DNA of 64,000 nucleotides from Pseudomonadota bacterium. Its GTDB lineage: Bacteria; Pseudomonadota; Gammaproteobacteria; Burkholderiales; Rhodocyclaceae. The number at the start of each line of letters is the position of its first letter. Positions within the stretch are counted from its first letter, which is position 1. Position numbers and translations under genes: made by a program. The stretch lies in NCBI GenBank assembly GCA_018241685.1, contig JAFEDJ010000070.1, positions 1-64,000 on the forward strand, read 5' to 3'. The notes under the pieces are model-generated. The model was not told the origin of the DNA, searched no databases, and saw only the letters and a program-made list of their open reading frames with translations. Of this stretch, positions 1-9,050 are shown piece by piece.

Positions 1-237
1 CCCTCCCCCTACAAGGCCGACGACATGGACAGCTACCGCCAGATCGTCAGCAACTTCCTGGCGGCGCTGGAGGCCCAGCGGGGGTTTATTTCCAGCGAGC
101 AGTACGCGCGGGACAAGGATTTCTTCACGCGGCTGGGGGCGCTCCTGACGCAGGCTTCGCCAGCAGCCGCTCGTCAAACGGATAACGGGCGGCCGAGACA
201 ATCCGGCAGCCCGTTATCTCTGGATGGAGGGGGTTGA
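1..237 (+). CDS. C-terminal part of an unknown protein (5' end outside window)
   Basis: An open frame enters the window at base 1 and stops with TGA at 235-237. The first 50 or so residues (about 1-165) read like real protein, mixed hydrophobic and charged, with a run near DSYRQIVSNFLAALEAQ. The last part lies antisense over the 3' end of the RES toxin gene (from 125). The tail beyond roughly residue 55 is low-complexity and may be an extension past an older stop. I do not recognise the family. The convergent overlap with the toxin-antitoxin pair suggests that the pair, or the present stop, is a late arrival. The start codon cannot be given. Confidence 0.5.
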   Translation, partial: PSPYKADDMDSYRQIVSNFLAALEAQRGFISSEQYARDKDFFTRLGALLTQASPAAARQTDNGRPRQSGSPLSLDGGG

Positions 238-616
238 GCAGGAGATTGTGGGTACGTCCGACCACGGCCGAAGGAACACGCAGCAGCAGGGATGCACCCT
301 TGGCCAGCCAGGCGTCTCCGCAGCGACGCGTTGTGATGAGATCCGCCTGCCAGCCTTCGGCAAGCGGAGCACCGTCCGGCAGGGCCACGTTGGTGATCGA
401 CACACCGTCCGGGACGGCGATTTCAAGCAGTTGGTACTGGGCCGGGAGTTCGCCGGGATGGGCGGCTTCCACGTGGACCAGCACTTCCAGCAGCGCCGCT
501 GCCGCACTTTCAGCAAGATAGATGACCGGTCGCCCCCGGTTGTGCCAGCGGCCGTGATGGGCGAGCCCTCCGGCGCCGGAGAGGTCGGCGTAATTGCTGA
601 TCCGCCACAGGATCAA
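125..616 (-). CDS. RES-domain toxin of a RES/Xre toxin-antitoxin pair
   Basis: The 163-residue product is a typical small RES-domain protein. RES toxins of characterised RES-Xre modules degrade NAD+, using conserved Arg, Glu and Ser residues. Visible family features are the N-terminal WRIS segment with the first Arg, the HHGRWH block, YLAES with the Glu, LLEVLVHV, and late VPSAVVGRTHN and LLNPLHPE blocks. The start ATG overlaps the antitoxin stop by 4 bp (ATGA, 613-616), the usual antitoxin-first coupling. The C-terminal end overlaps a convergent gene fragment at 125-237. Family assignment is firm. NAD+ depletion by this protein is inferred from the family. Confidence 0.85.
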   Translation of the reverse strand: MILWRISNYADLSGAGGLAHHGRWHNRGRPVIYLAESAAAALLEVLVHVEAAHPGELPAQYQLLEIAVPDGVSITNVALPDGAPLAEGWQADLITTRRCGDAWLAKGASLLLRVPSAVVGRTHNLLLNPLHPEITGCRIVSAARYPFDERLLAKPASGAPPAA

Positions 617-1044
617 GCGAAATACCCCTGGTCGATCTCGTGAAGCCAGTTCTCGACGGCTTCGAAGCCCAGGACGTCGCTTGCAAAATCCATCGGCGCC
701 ATGCCGTCGAGGCGTTTCTTGGGGGCGTGCAACCAGTCGTGGGCACGTTGGGCATCCCCAAAAACCAGCTCGGCCAGCAATTGCAGGCGGAGCATCCGGT
801 ACAGGCCATCGAACTCGCTATTGGTGAGCAAGCCTTCGGTTTTGCGCCGGATCCAGGTTCGGCGCGGGACGATCCGATAAACGTCGGTCGGCGCCAGGAG
901 GTGTTCGCCCACCAGCGTGCGCAACAACATTCCGCCGAGCTGCTTGCGATCCGTCCGGGCGAGGCTCATCTCATCGATGGCCGTGGGCATGCCGAGGGCG
1001 CCTCCCAAGCGGCTCGCCAGACGGTCCTGCAAGGATGAACTCAT
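613..1044 (-). CDS. Xre/MbcA/ParS-type antitoxin (DUF2384 toxin-binding domain)
   Basis: A 143-residue protein placed directly upstream of, and overlapping, the RES toxin. The C-terminal 55 residues have the DUF2384 pattern: hydrophobic helices around AELVFGD, WLHAP, LDGMAPMDFASD, a Gly, and VENWLHEIDQGYFA at the very end. In known complexes this C-terminus is inserted into the toxin active site. The N-terminal half would hold the Xre-like DNA-binding fold used for autorepression, but it is divergent and I could not place a clear helix-turn-helix. The ATG at 1044 is chosen for the GGAAAG just upstream; a longer frame to 1146 has no such support. Confidence 0.8.
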   Translation of the reverse strand: MSSSLQDRLASRLGGALGMPTAIDEMSLARTDRKQLGGMLLRTLVGEHLLAPTDVYRIVPRRTWIRRKTEGLLTNSEFDGLYRMLRLQLLAELVFGDAQRAHDWLHAPKKRLDGMAPMDFASDVLGFEAVENWLHEIDQGYFA

Positions 1045-1184
1045 GTCACTTTCCGGTGAGCCACAATGAGAGTGATGGTGCGCCAAGTGGCGCAAAGATT
1101 CAACGATTGCGGCCGAGGGCGGCACTGGAGGGGCCGGGCATCGCACCCGACGCCCTCAGCGCCCTGCTTCTGTGTGTCCCCGCG

Positions 1185-2021
1185 TTACTGCAAGAACGCC
1201 GGCCGCGCATACCCCTGGAAGTGCTTGTCCAGCGCCGCCCGGTATTCCGGCGCATGGAAGGCCGCGGCCAGGTCCTTGGCCCACGGCTTGTCTTTGTCTT
1301 CGGTCTTCACCGCGACGACGTTGAGGTAGTGGTCCGGGGTCTTTTCCAGCACCACCGCTTCGGTGAGCTTGAGGCCGGAGGAGATGGCGAAGTTGCCGTT
1401 GATGACCACGAAGTCGGCGTCGTCCAGCGTGCGCGGCAGCTGGGCGGCTTCGATGGGGGTCAGCACGAGTTTGTGGGGGTTCTCGGCGACGTCCTTTTCG
1501 GTGGCTTTCAGCGGGTCGACGCCCGGCTTCACCTTGATGAGCTTGTTCTGTTCGAGGAAGACCAGCGCGCGGGCCAGGTTGCTGGGGTCGTTGGGCAGCG
1601 TGATGCGGTCGCCGCTCTTCAGTTCGGCCAGGCTCTTGCGCTTCTTGGAGTACAGCCCGAGGGGTGCGATGGGGGCCTTGGTGATGTCCGTCAGGTTGAG
1701 GCCCTTGTCCGCCGAGAATTTCTTGAGGTAGATGATGTGCTGGAACAGGTTGGCGTCCAGCGAGCCCTGGGCCAGCGCGAGGTTGGGCTGCACGTAGTCG
1801 TTGAACTCGACGAGCTTGACGGTGTAGCCCTTCTTTTCAAGCACGGGCTTGATGCCGAGCTTGAGTTGGTCGAAGTTGGAGCCGGCGGTGGCGCCGAGGG
1901 TCAGGGTCTTTTTTTCCTGGGCGTAAGCCGCGCCATGGCCGAGGCCCAGGCTGGCGGCCACGCCGAGGACGGCCGCAATGTGCAGTGCCCGCAGGCCGAA
2001 GTGTCGTCGAGAGGCATTCAT
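1185..2021 (-). CDS. metQ: methionine ABC transporter substrate-binding protein MetQ (NlpA family)
   Basis: A 278-residue periplasmic binding protein of the NlpA/MetQ family, last gene of metN-metI-metQ. It should capture methionine (D/L or derivatives) for the MetNI importer. Family features include GATAGSNFDQ near the mature N-terminus, VEFNDYVQPN, LAQGSLDANLFQH, and the lobe-2 block LPNDPSNLARAL. Residues 1-34 or so form a signal peptide ending AAYAQ. Most MetQ proteins are lipoproteins, but no lipobox Cys is present, so this one looks like a soluble periplasmic protein cleaved by signal peptidase I. The mature sequence has no Met and no Cys. GGAGAACACAGC precedes the ATG at 2021. Confidence 0.92.
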   Translation of the reverse strand: MNASRRHFGLRALHIAAVLGVAASLGLGHGAAYAQEKKTLTLGATAGSNFDQLKLGIKPVLEKKGYTVKLVEFNDYVQPNLALAQGSLDANLFQHIIYLKKFSADKGLNLTDITKAPIAPLGLYSKKRKSLAELKSGDRITLPNDPSNLARALVFLEQNKLIKVKPGVDPLKATEKDVAENPHKLVLTPIEAAQLPRTLDDADFVVINGNFAISSGLKLTEAVVLEKTPDHYLNVVAVKTEDKDKPWAKDLAAAFHAPEYRAALDKHFQGYARPAFLQ

Positions 2022-2062
2022 GCTGTGTTCTCCTGTTTTGTCTGGATCGAATTCTTGAGGGG

Positions 2063-2728
2063 TCAGCGCTTGTCCACGCGCCGAGCCAGCCACTGGCCGA
2101 GAAACTGGATGCTCTGCACGAGGGCCACGAGCAGAACGATGGTGATCAGCATCACGTCGGTCTGGAAGCGGTAGTAGCCGTAGCGGATGGCCAGGTCACC
2201 GATGCCGCCGCCGCCCACCACGCCGGCCACCGCCGAGTAGGACAGAAAGCTCACCGCCAGCACGGTGACGGCCAGCACCAGGCCGGAACGGGCCTCTACC
2301 AGCAGCACGTGGCGCACGATCTGCAGCGGCGAGGCACCCATCGCTTCGGCCGCTTCGATGACGCCCCGCGGCACGTCGCGCAGGGTCTGCTCGATGAGGC
2401 GTGCGAAATAGAAGATCGCCGCGATGGACAAGGGCACGCTGGCCGCCAGCGGCCCGATGGAGGTGCCCGCGACGACCCGCGTAAAGGGCGAGATCGCCAC
2501 CAGCAGGATGATGAAGGGGAAGGAGCGCACGACGTTGATGACGCCGTTGGCCAGCAGGTTGAAGGCCCGGTAGCGTTCCAGCGCCTGGCCCCGGCTGGTG
2601 AGGAAGACCAGCAGCCCGAGGGCGCCGCCCAGCACGAGGGCCGCCGACAGGCAGATGCCCATCATCAGCAGGGTTTCGCCGGTGGCCTTGAGGATCTCCG
2701 GCAGCAGTTCTTCGAGGGTCTCAAGCAT
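2063..2728 (-). CDS. metI: methionine ABC transporter permease MetI
   Basis: A 221-residue inner-membrane permease of the BPD_transp_1 family, the channel of the MetNIQ importer. Five hydrophobic segments are visible. The cytoplasmic EAA loop that contacts MetN sits around EAAEAMGASPLQIVRHVLL. The C-terminal half has the family block AVAGVVGGGGIGDLAIRYGYYRF. The start at 2728 is preceded by AGGAG. It overlaps the end of metN by 8 bp (2721-2728), and metQ follows after 41 bp, so the three genes form one transcript. Confidence 0.95.
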   Translation of the reverse strand: MLETLEELLPEILKATGETLLMMGICLSAALVLGGALGLLVFLTSRGQALERYRAFNLLANGVINVVRSFPFIILLVAISPFTRVVAGTSIGPLAASVPLSIAAIFYFARLIEQTLRDVPRGVIEAAEAMGASPLQIVRHVLLVEARSGLVLAVTVLAVSFLSYSAVAGVVGGGGIGDLAIRYGYYRFQTDVMLITIVLLVALVQSIQFLGQWLARRVDKR

Positions 2729-3566
2729 GGGCGCTCTCCTGGGCGAGGTGATGGGGCGCGGGCTCAATCGGCGCGGACGAAGCACCACCCGCCGCACCGC
2801 CGAACTCCGCCAGCCAGCCGCCCAGGCGCGAGCCTTCCGGGATGCGTCCGTCGGCGATGTCGAGCTGTTCGACGATCTGGCCGCCTTCCATCACCGACAC
2901 GCGATGGCACAGGCGGCGGATGACTTCCATCTCGTGGCTGACCAGCAGGATCGTCACGCCGAAGCGCCGGTTGGCGTCGGCCAGCACACCGAGCAGGTCC
3001 AGCGTGGTCCGTGGATCGAGGGCGGAGGTCGGCTCATCGGCGAGCAGCACGTGGGGCTCGGGCGCCAGCGCGCGGGCAATCGCGACGCGCTGTTTCTGTC
3101 CGCCGGACAGGCGGCCCGGATGCACGTCGGCCTTGGCGGCGAGGCCGACGAAGTCGAGGCAGGCCGCCACGCGTTCGCGGATCCGCGCCGCCGGCTCGCC
3201 GGACAGCCGCATCGGCAGCGCGACGTTCTCGGCCACCGTCAGGTTATGCAGCAGGTTGAAGTGCTGAAAGATCATGCCGATGCGGTGGCGCGCCTGGCGC
3301 AGCGCCGGCGCGGACAGGCGGGTGAGGTCCTGGCCGTGCACGATCACCTCGCCGGCATCGGGCCGTTCGAGCAGATTGACCAGACGCAGCAGCGTGGATT
3401 TGCCGGCGCCCGAGAAGCCGATGATGCCGTGGATCTCGCCGGCGGGCACCGCCAGGCTGGTCGGCTGGACGCCGACGCTCTGCCCGCCCGGATCGGTGAA
3501 GCGGCGGGAGACGCCGCGCAATTCAATGGCCGGTGAGGCTGGCAAAGGCTTGCTGGTTCGGGACAT
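2721..3566 (-). CDS. metN: methionine ABC transporter ATP-binding protein MetN
   Basis: A 281-residue ATPase that powers methionine import with MetI. It has Walker A GFSGAGKST (about residues 50-58), the Q-loop in MIFQHFNLL, the signature LSGGQKQR, Walker B VLLADEPTSALDP, and the switch His in LLVSHEME. The usual MetN C-terminal regulatory ACT-like domain (about 100 residues) is missing or very short: the protein ends soon after the MEGGQIVEQ strand, in an Ala/Pro-rich tail. Methionine feedback inhibition may therefore be weak. The ATG at 3566 is chosen; a TTG four codons upstream is possible but neither has a strong ribosome site. Confidence 0.92.
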   Translation of the reverse strand: MSRTSKPLPASPAIELRGVSRRFTDPGGQSVGVQPTSLAVPAGEIHGIIGFSGAGKSTLLRLVNLLERPDAGEVIVHGQDLTRLSAPALRQARHRIGMIFQHFNLLHNLTVAENVALPMRLSGEPAARIRERVAACLDFVGLAAKADVHPGRLSGGQKQRVAIARALAPEPHVLLADEPTSALDPRTTLDLLGVLADANRRFGVTILLVSHEMEVIRRLCHRVSVMEGGQIVEQLDIADGRIPEGSRLGGWLAEFGGAAGGASSAPIEPAPHHLAQESAHA

Positions 3567-3690
3567 GGCTGTATGCAAAATGAAGCGATGGGGCGACTCT
3601 AGCGCCGCCCCGCCCGCCCCCGAACCAAGTAATCCTGCTGAGCTTTACAGCGCCACGGTGGATAGCTTTCCACGCCCGGCCGGCATTTGC

Positions 3691-4008
3691 TTACTGTTTG
3701 CGATGCGTGCAACGGGCACAGCTCAGGTCGTCGAGCCTTTCGCGCACTTCGGTGGCCGAGTGCCGGCAGAACACCATGGGAATGCCCAGGTCTTCAGCCT
3801 GCTTGCGCACATTGCGCATCAGCATGTGATTGGCGCGGTCGCACATGAAAACCACCAGCCCGGTACGGCGCGACAGCTGGCGCCGGTTCTCGGAAGCCTT
3901 GCGGCCGGTCCAATGGTCGATCTGCTTGATGCCGAACTGGTCGGCCACCCGCAGGATTTCACTGCGGATACCTTCGATGCGGTCCGCTCCCACGATCACT
4001 GCCTGCAT
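3691..4008 (-). CDS. DUF2325 domain protein with a Cys-rich C-terminus
   Basis: A 105-residue protein matching the small DUF2325 family: Rossmann-like start MQAVIVGADRIEGI, a basic centre (HWTGRKASENRRQLSRRTG), then LVVFMCDRANHMLM and IPMVFCRHS. It ends CARCTHRKQ, giving four cysteines, two of them as CxxC. No function is established for this type that I can state. It is divergently transcribed from groES-groEL and faces the Met/Cys-free chaperonin across a 377-bp gap. A link with redox or metal stress is a guess from the cysteines and position. The ATG at 4008 has AAGGAG at ideal spacing; an upstream in-frame extension to 4083 lacks it. Confidence 0.8.
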   Translation of the reverse strand: MQAVIVGADRIEGIRSEILRVADQFGIKQIDHWTGRKASENRRQLSRRTGLVVFMCDRANHMLMRNVRKQAEDLGIPMVFCRHSATEVRERLDDLSCARCTHRKQ

Positions 4009-4385
4009 ATCGGCGACTCCTTCAAAGCGTGCCGCAGCACGAATGACGTGAGTGTGTCGTGGCCCCGCAGCGCACCAAACCAAATTCTTTCGATATGCAT
4101 TGCAGCCGGACGGGGCATAAGCGCTATTCCATCTGCACAGCTAAGCTATTGAATATTTTGAATTCATGCTTATTCATGACGGCGCAAAAGTGCTGCCATC
4201 CAGGCAGTCGGAGAGCATTGCTGCTGAAATTTCAACAGCACCTGCGCGGCGGCCGAGAGGATTTCTGTTAGCAATCAAAGGCGTCGAGTGCTGGCATTGC
4301 CCTTGCGATAGGCAATCCAAGGCCGCAGCCCTGCCATCGCAGGCCGGCCGGAATGTTCAAATCACGCAACGGAGAACTCAGAAAA
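4009..4385. other. divergent intergenic region, DUF2325 gene / groESL
   Basis: A 377-bp gap between divergent genes. It is more AT-rich than its surroundings around 4141-4180. The symmetric element TGAAATTTCA lies about 4225-4234, within a longer imperfect dyad with TGCTG/CAGCA arms. The CIRCE-like operator at 4268-4294 is the only site I can assign. No convincing sigma-32 -35/-10 pair could be recognised by eye, and no ORF in the gap looks real. Confidence 0.6.
4268..4294 (+). promoter_or_regulatory. CIRCE operator (HrcA binding site) upstream of groES
   Basis: TTAGCAATC, a 9-bp spacer (4277-4285), then GAGTGCTGG. The CIRCE consensus is TTAGCACTC-N9-GAGTGCTAA, so the left arm has one mismatch, the right arm has two, and the spacer length is exact. 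CIRCE binds the heat-shock repressor HrcA and represses groESL in many betaproteobacteria. It lies about 90 bp before the groES ATG. hrcA itself is not in this window. Confidence 0.85.
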
Positions 4386-4676
4386 ATGGCCATTCGTCCG
4401 CTCTACGACCGCGTCATCGTCAAGCGCCTCGATCCGGAGCGCACCACCGCCAGCGGCATCGTCATCCCCGACAGCGCCGGTGAAAAGCCCGATCAGGGTG
4501 AAGTGCTGGCTGTCGGCAACGGCAAGCTGCTTAACAGCGGCGAGCTGCGTCCGCTGGCCGTCAAGGTCGGCGACCGCGTGCTGTTCGGCAAATATGCCGG
4601 CCAGGCCGTCAAGATCGACGGCAGCGACGCCCTCGTGCTGCGCGAGGAAGACGTCATCGCGATCATCGAAGGCTGA
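4386..4676 (+). CDS. groES: co-chaperonin GroES
   Basis: A 96-residue heptameric lid of the GroEL folding chamber. MAIRPLYDRVIVKR is the standard N-terminus, followed by the mobile loop around ERTTASGIVIPDSAGEKPDQG and the C-terminal block REEDVIAIIEG. Apart from the initiator there is no Met, and there is no Cys. The position usually filled by Met in the late LVMREED-type block is Leu here. GGAGAA lies upstream of the ATG at 4386. groEL follows after 51 bp; the pair is under the CIRCE operator at 4268-4294. Confidence 0.96.
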   Translation: MAIRPLYDRVIVKRLDPERTTASGIVIPDSAGEKPDQGEVLAVGNGKLLNSGELRPLAVKVGDRVLFGKYAGQAVKIDGSDALVLREEDVIAIIEG

Positions 4677-4727
4677 TTCTTCAGCCTCGCACCCGACAAC
4701 ACATAAAGAATCAGGAGATCTCCACTC

Positions 4728-6362
<1,635 letters not shown>

Positions 6363-6401
6363 TCAACCGCTCACCTCACGACAGCCCCCCTGCTCGTGAC
6401 G

Positions 6402-6427
6402 GCCGGCCCTTCGGGGCCGGCTTTTTT
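6402..6427 (+). terminator. Rho-independent terminator of groESL
   Basis: The perfect 8-bp stem GCCGGCCC/GGGCCGGC (6402-6409 and 6414-6421) closes a TTCG tetraloop and is followed by six T (6422-6427). It sits 40 bp after the groEL stop, and would also separate groESL from the convergent MFS gene ending at 6450. Confidence 0.93.
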
Positions 6428-6449
6428 GTGGCCATCAGCCGCTGGGCAA

Positions 6450-7649
6450 TCAAGCCGTGCGCCGGTGGTGCCGCCGGAGCAGCACGGCGAAGACGGCCCC
6501 CAGCGGCACCATCACGCTGGCCGCCAGGCCAAAGACCATCAGCGCACCGCGGGTTTCGTAGAGCAGCCCGCCTGCTGAGACGCCGAGCGCCTGCCCGAGG
6601 AAGAAGCAGGATGCGAACAGGGACACCGCGGTGCCCCGCACCTGCGGCGCCATCTGGGTTGCGTGGGTTTGCAGGGTGTTGTGGAACATGTAGTAACCCA
6701 ACCCCAGCAGCGCGCAGGCCGGCACGGCCCAGCCCCACTCCGGGCCGCTGGCGATCAGCAGCCAGGCCAGCGCGATCAGGGCCGCACCGCCAATGGCCAG
6801 GCCCAATTCCCCCAGCCACTTCACCAGGCGCCGGGCAAACAGGATGTAGGACAGCCCGCCCAACCCGAACATGCCCATAAGCAAGCCCGCCTGCGACATG
6901 CTCAGCGCAAAGCGGTCATGCAGGTAGAGCGGCACGAAGGCCAGGCCGCCGAACACGAGCATGCCCTCAACGAAGACCACCGCCAGAATCACCCGTGCCC
7001 ACGGCACGCCGAACAAGCTCCCCATCTGGGCCACCAACCCGCCCTGCCCGCCCGTGGCGCCAGGCTGCGGGTAGGTCAGCGGATTGCGCCGCGACTCCGT
7101 CAGGACGCGCAGGCCAATCACCAGATAGAGCAGACAGACGAAGCCGAAGGCCCAGCGCCAGCCCACCGTATCGGTGAGCACCCCGCCGATCAGCTGGCCG
7201 GCAATCACTCCGGCGATCTGTCCGCCGATGAAGCGGGCCAGGGTGTGCTGGCGCTCCGCATAGGAGACCTTGTCGCCAATCCAAGCCATCGAGAGCGGAA
7301 TGATGCCCGCCGCAGCCACCCCGGTGAATACGCGCGCCAGGATCAGCAGGTCGAGGGACGCGGCCAGCGCTGCGCCGAGGGTACCGAGGGTGCACAGCAG
7401 GGTGGTCAGCGCGATCAAACGGTACTTGCCGAGGCGGTCGCCCAGGGGCCCGAAGAAAGCCTGCACCAGCCCGTAGGCCACCGCGAAGCCCGACACCACG
7501 TGGGACACCTCGGCCGGCGAGGCGGCGAACTGCCGCGCCAGATCGGGCAACATCGGGTCGCACAGGCGCGCGGAAACAGCACTGGCGAAAGCCGCCGAAG
7601 AGAGCAGCAAGATGGGCCGACGGAGTTCACGGTCGGGGGGAGCAGTCAT
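6450..7649 (-). CDS. MFS transporter (drug/metabolite exporter type)
   Basis: A 399-residue major facilitator with about 12 hydrophobic segments. The loop 2-3 motif appears as GPLGDRLGKYRLI, and the first helices carry the CDPMLPDLA entry typical of DHA1-like exporters. The substrate cannot be told from sequence. The ATG at 7649 follows AGAAAG weakly and lies 14 bp after the stop of the upstream membrane-protein gene, so the two are probably cotranscribed. A longer frame to 7994 overlaps that gene and is not used. Confidence 0.85.
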   Translation of the reverse strand: MTAPPDRELRRPILLLSSAAFASAVSARLCDPMLPDLARQFAASPAEVSHVVSGFAVAYGLVQAFFGPLGDRLGKYRLIALTTLLCTLGTLGAALAASLDLLILARVFTGVAAAGIIPLSMAWIGDKVSYAERQHTLARFIGGQIAGVIAGQLIGGVLTDTVGWRWAFGFVCLLYLVIGLRVLTESRRNPLTYPQPGATGGQGGLVAQMGSLFGVPWARVILAVVFVEGMLVFGGLAFVPLYLHDRFALSMSQAGLLMGMFGLGGLSYILFARRLVKWLGELGLAIGGAALIALAWLLIASGPEWGWAVPACALLGLGYYMFHNTLQTHATQMAPQVRGTAVSLFASCFFLGQALGVSAGGLLYETRGALMVFGLAASVMVPLGAVFAVLLRRHHRRTA

Positions 7650-7663
7650 GATGGGGGTCTTTC

Positions 7664-8977
7664 TTATCTGGAAGCGAGCGCCAGCCACACGACGGCGAGA
7701 CAGTAGGCTTGCAGGCAATAGCGCATGTTGCCGCGCGCCAAGGTGCCGGCCGGGATGCCGAAGCGCCCCTGGATGGCGATGTGGATGCCGGACATCGACC
7801 CTGCGGCAAGTCCAATGGCCCACGACTCGACGAAGACCAGGGCAAGCAGGTCGGGTTCCGGGTGAAGCGGCGCCAGCCAGGACGCCATGATGGTGATTGA
7901 GATCACCACGTGGATACCGAGAATGGACAGCAGGATCATCAGGACGAGGATGATCGCCGCCTCGAAGGTGCCGAATGCACTGAAAGGCATCCACACGCCG
8001 CCAAGGCTGATCAGCGACTGCAAGCCGCTGGCAAAGACCCCGGCCGCCAGAAACAGGATGAGCTCGCCGGACATGCCGGGCAGGCGATCCCTGGCATGGC
8101 GGTAGATCGACCGTGCGGCGGCCCTGGGGCCCCGCTCAACGGAGGTCACCGCGCAGACGATCGCCAGCGCAGACAGGCTGACGATGGACAGCGCCGCCCA
8201 CTGCGGAAGCAGCCAATGCCCGGCCGCAACCAGCACGGAGAGCAAGGCCGGCACACGCAGCGCCCGCAGATGCATGGGGTAGCCGACAAAGGTCGCGCTG
8301 CTGTTGCCCAGCGCTCTTTCGATATCGCGCACTGCCAGCACCAGCAGCACGGCAGCGAGCGCCGCGCCGATGCCGGCCAGCCGCATTGGATTGGCGCCCG
8401 GCGCATTGGTCAGCGCAACCGCGGTGGCCGCAAAGAAGGGCGACCACAGGGCCGCCGCCAAAAAGGCCCGCCCGAGAACCATCGCCTGCTCGGGACGGAG
8501 CTTGCCCGTCGCCCTGATCCGCTCGGCCATGATGAAGACCGCGGACAGGTTGATGACCGCCCCCAGCAGATGCACGCCAAGGGCCGTGCGCCACAAGGCC
8601 TTTCGCCCCTGCGGCAGCGTCTCGCGGGCGTCTTCCGCCGTATTGAGCAACTGCAGGAAGCTGACCGCCCCGAGCATGCCCAGCAGCGCCGTATTCTGCG
8701 TCAGCACACTGAGCCACGCCGGACGCTGGCCATTGAACAGACTCACCCCGAAGGCCAGCAGCCCGCAACCCGCCAGCAACACGGCCTGGCGTTTCTGCGC
8801 AGCCGGCAGGCGCGGCCACAGGAGCGCTGCGGCCAGCCAGGCGCTGGCGCCGGCCCACCCGCTTGGCGGCCCGTGTCCAGTCCCTGTGAATGCAGCCAGC
8901 ACGATCATCACGGCCAGCAAGGCCGAGGCCAAGGGCTGGCGCCTGAGCAACGTGTGCCGTGTATCCGATTCACGCAT
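7664..8977 (-). CDS. polytopic membrane protein of unknown function
   Basis: A 437-residue hydrophobic protein with roughly 11-12 predicted membrane segments. The layout recalls ion-transporter-superfamily carriers: two halves joined by a basic loop (RSIYRHARDRLPG), followed by GELILFLAAGVFASGL. The last third has the small-residue-rich segment GLAAGSMSGIHIAIQGRFG. I do not recognise a defined family. The 14-bp gap to the downstream MFS gene suggests a joint transport role. No signal peptide or soluble domain is seen. Confidence 0.7.
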   Translation of the reverse strand: MRESDTRHTLLRRQPLASALLAVMIVLAAFTGTGHGPPSGWAGASAWLAAALLWPRLPAAQKRQAVLLAGCGLLAFGVSLFNGQRPAWLSVLTQNTALLGMLGAVSFLQLLNTAEDARETLPQGRKALWRTALGVHLLGAVINLSAVFIMAERIRATGKLRPEQAMVLGRAFLAAALWSPFFAATAVALTNAPGANPMRLAGIGAALAAVLLVLAVRDIERALGNSSATFVGYPMHLRALRVPALLSVLVAAGHWLLPQWAALSIVSLSALAIVCAVTSVERGPRAAARSIYRHARDRLPGMSGELILFLAAGVFASGLQSLISLGGVWMPFSAFGTFEAAIILVLMILLSILGIHVVISITIMASWLAPLHPEPDLLALVFVESWAIGLAAGSMSGIHIAIQGRFGIPAGTLARGNMRYCLQAYCLAVVWLALASR

Positions 8978-9050
8978 CGTCTTGAATTAATACCGGCAAG
9001 CCTTCCACCCGCGGGAGCCAGGCTGCCGCGGGTGGACCACTCTGCATGCC

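Noticed and set aside
3567..3690. Possible SAM/SAH riboswitch or S-box before metN
   Set aside because: The 5' region has GC hairpins (e.g. 3590-3611) but none of the conserved SAM- or SAH-aptamer blocks I know.
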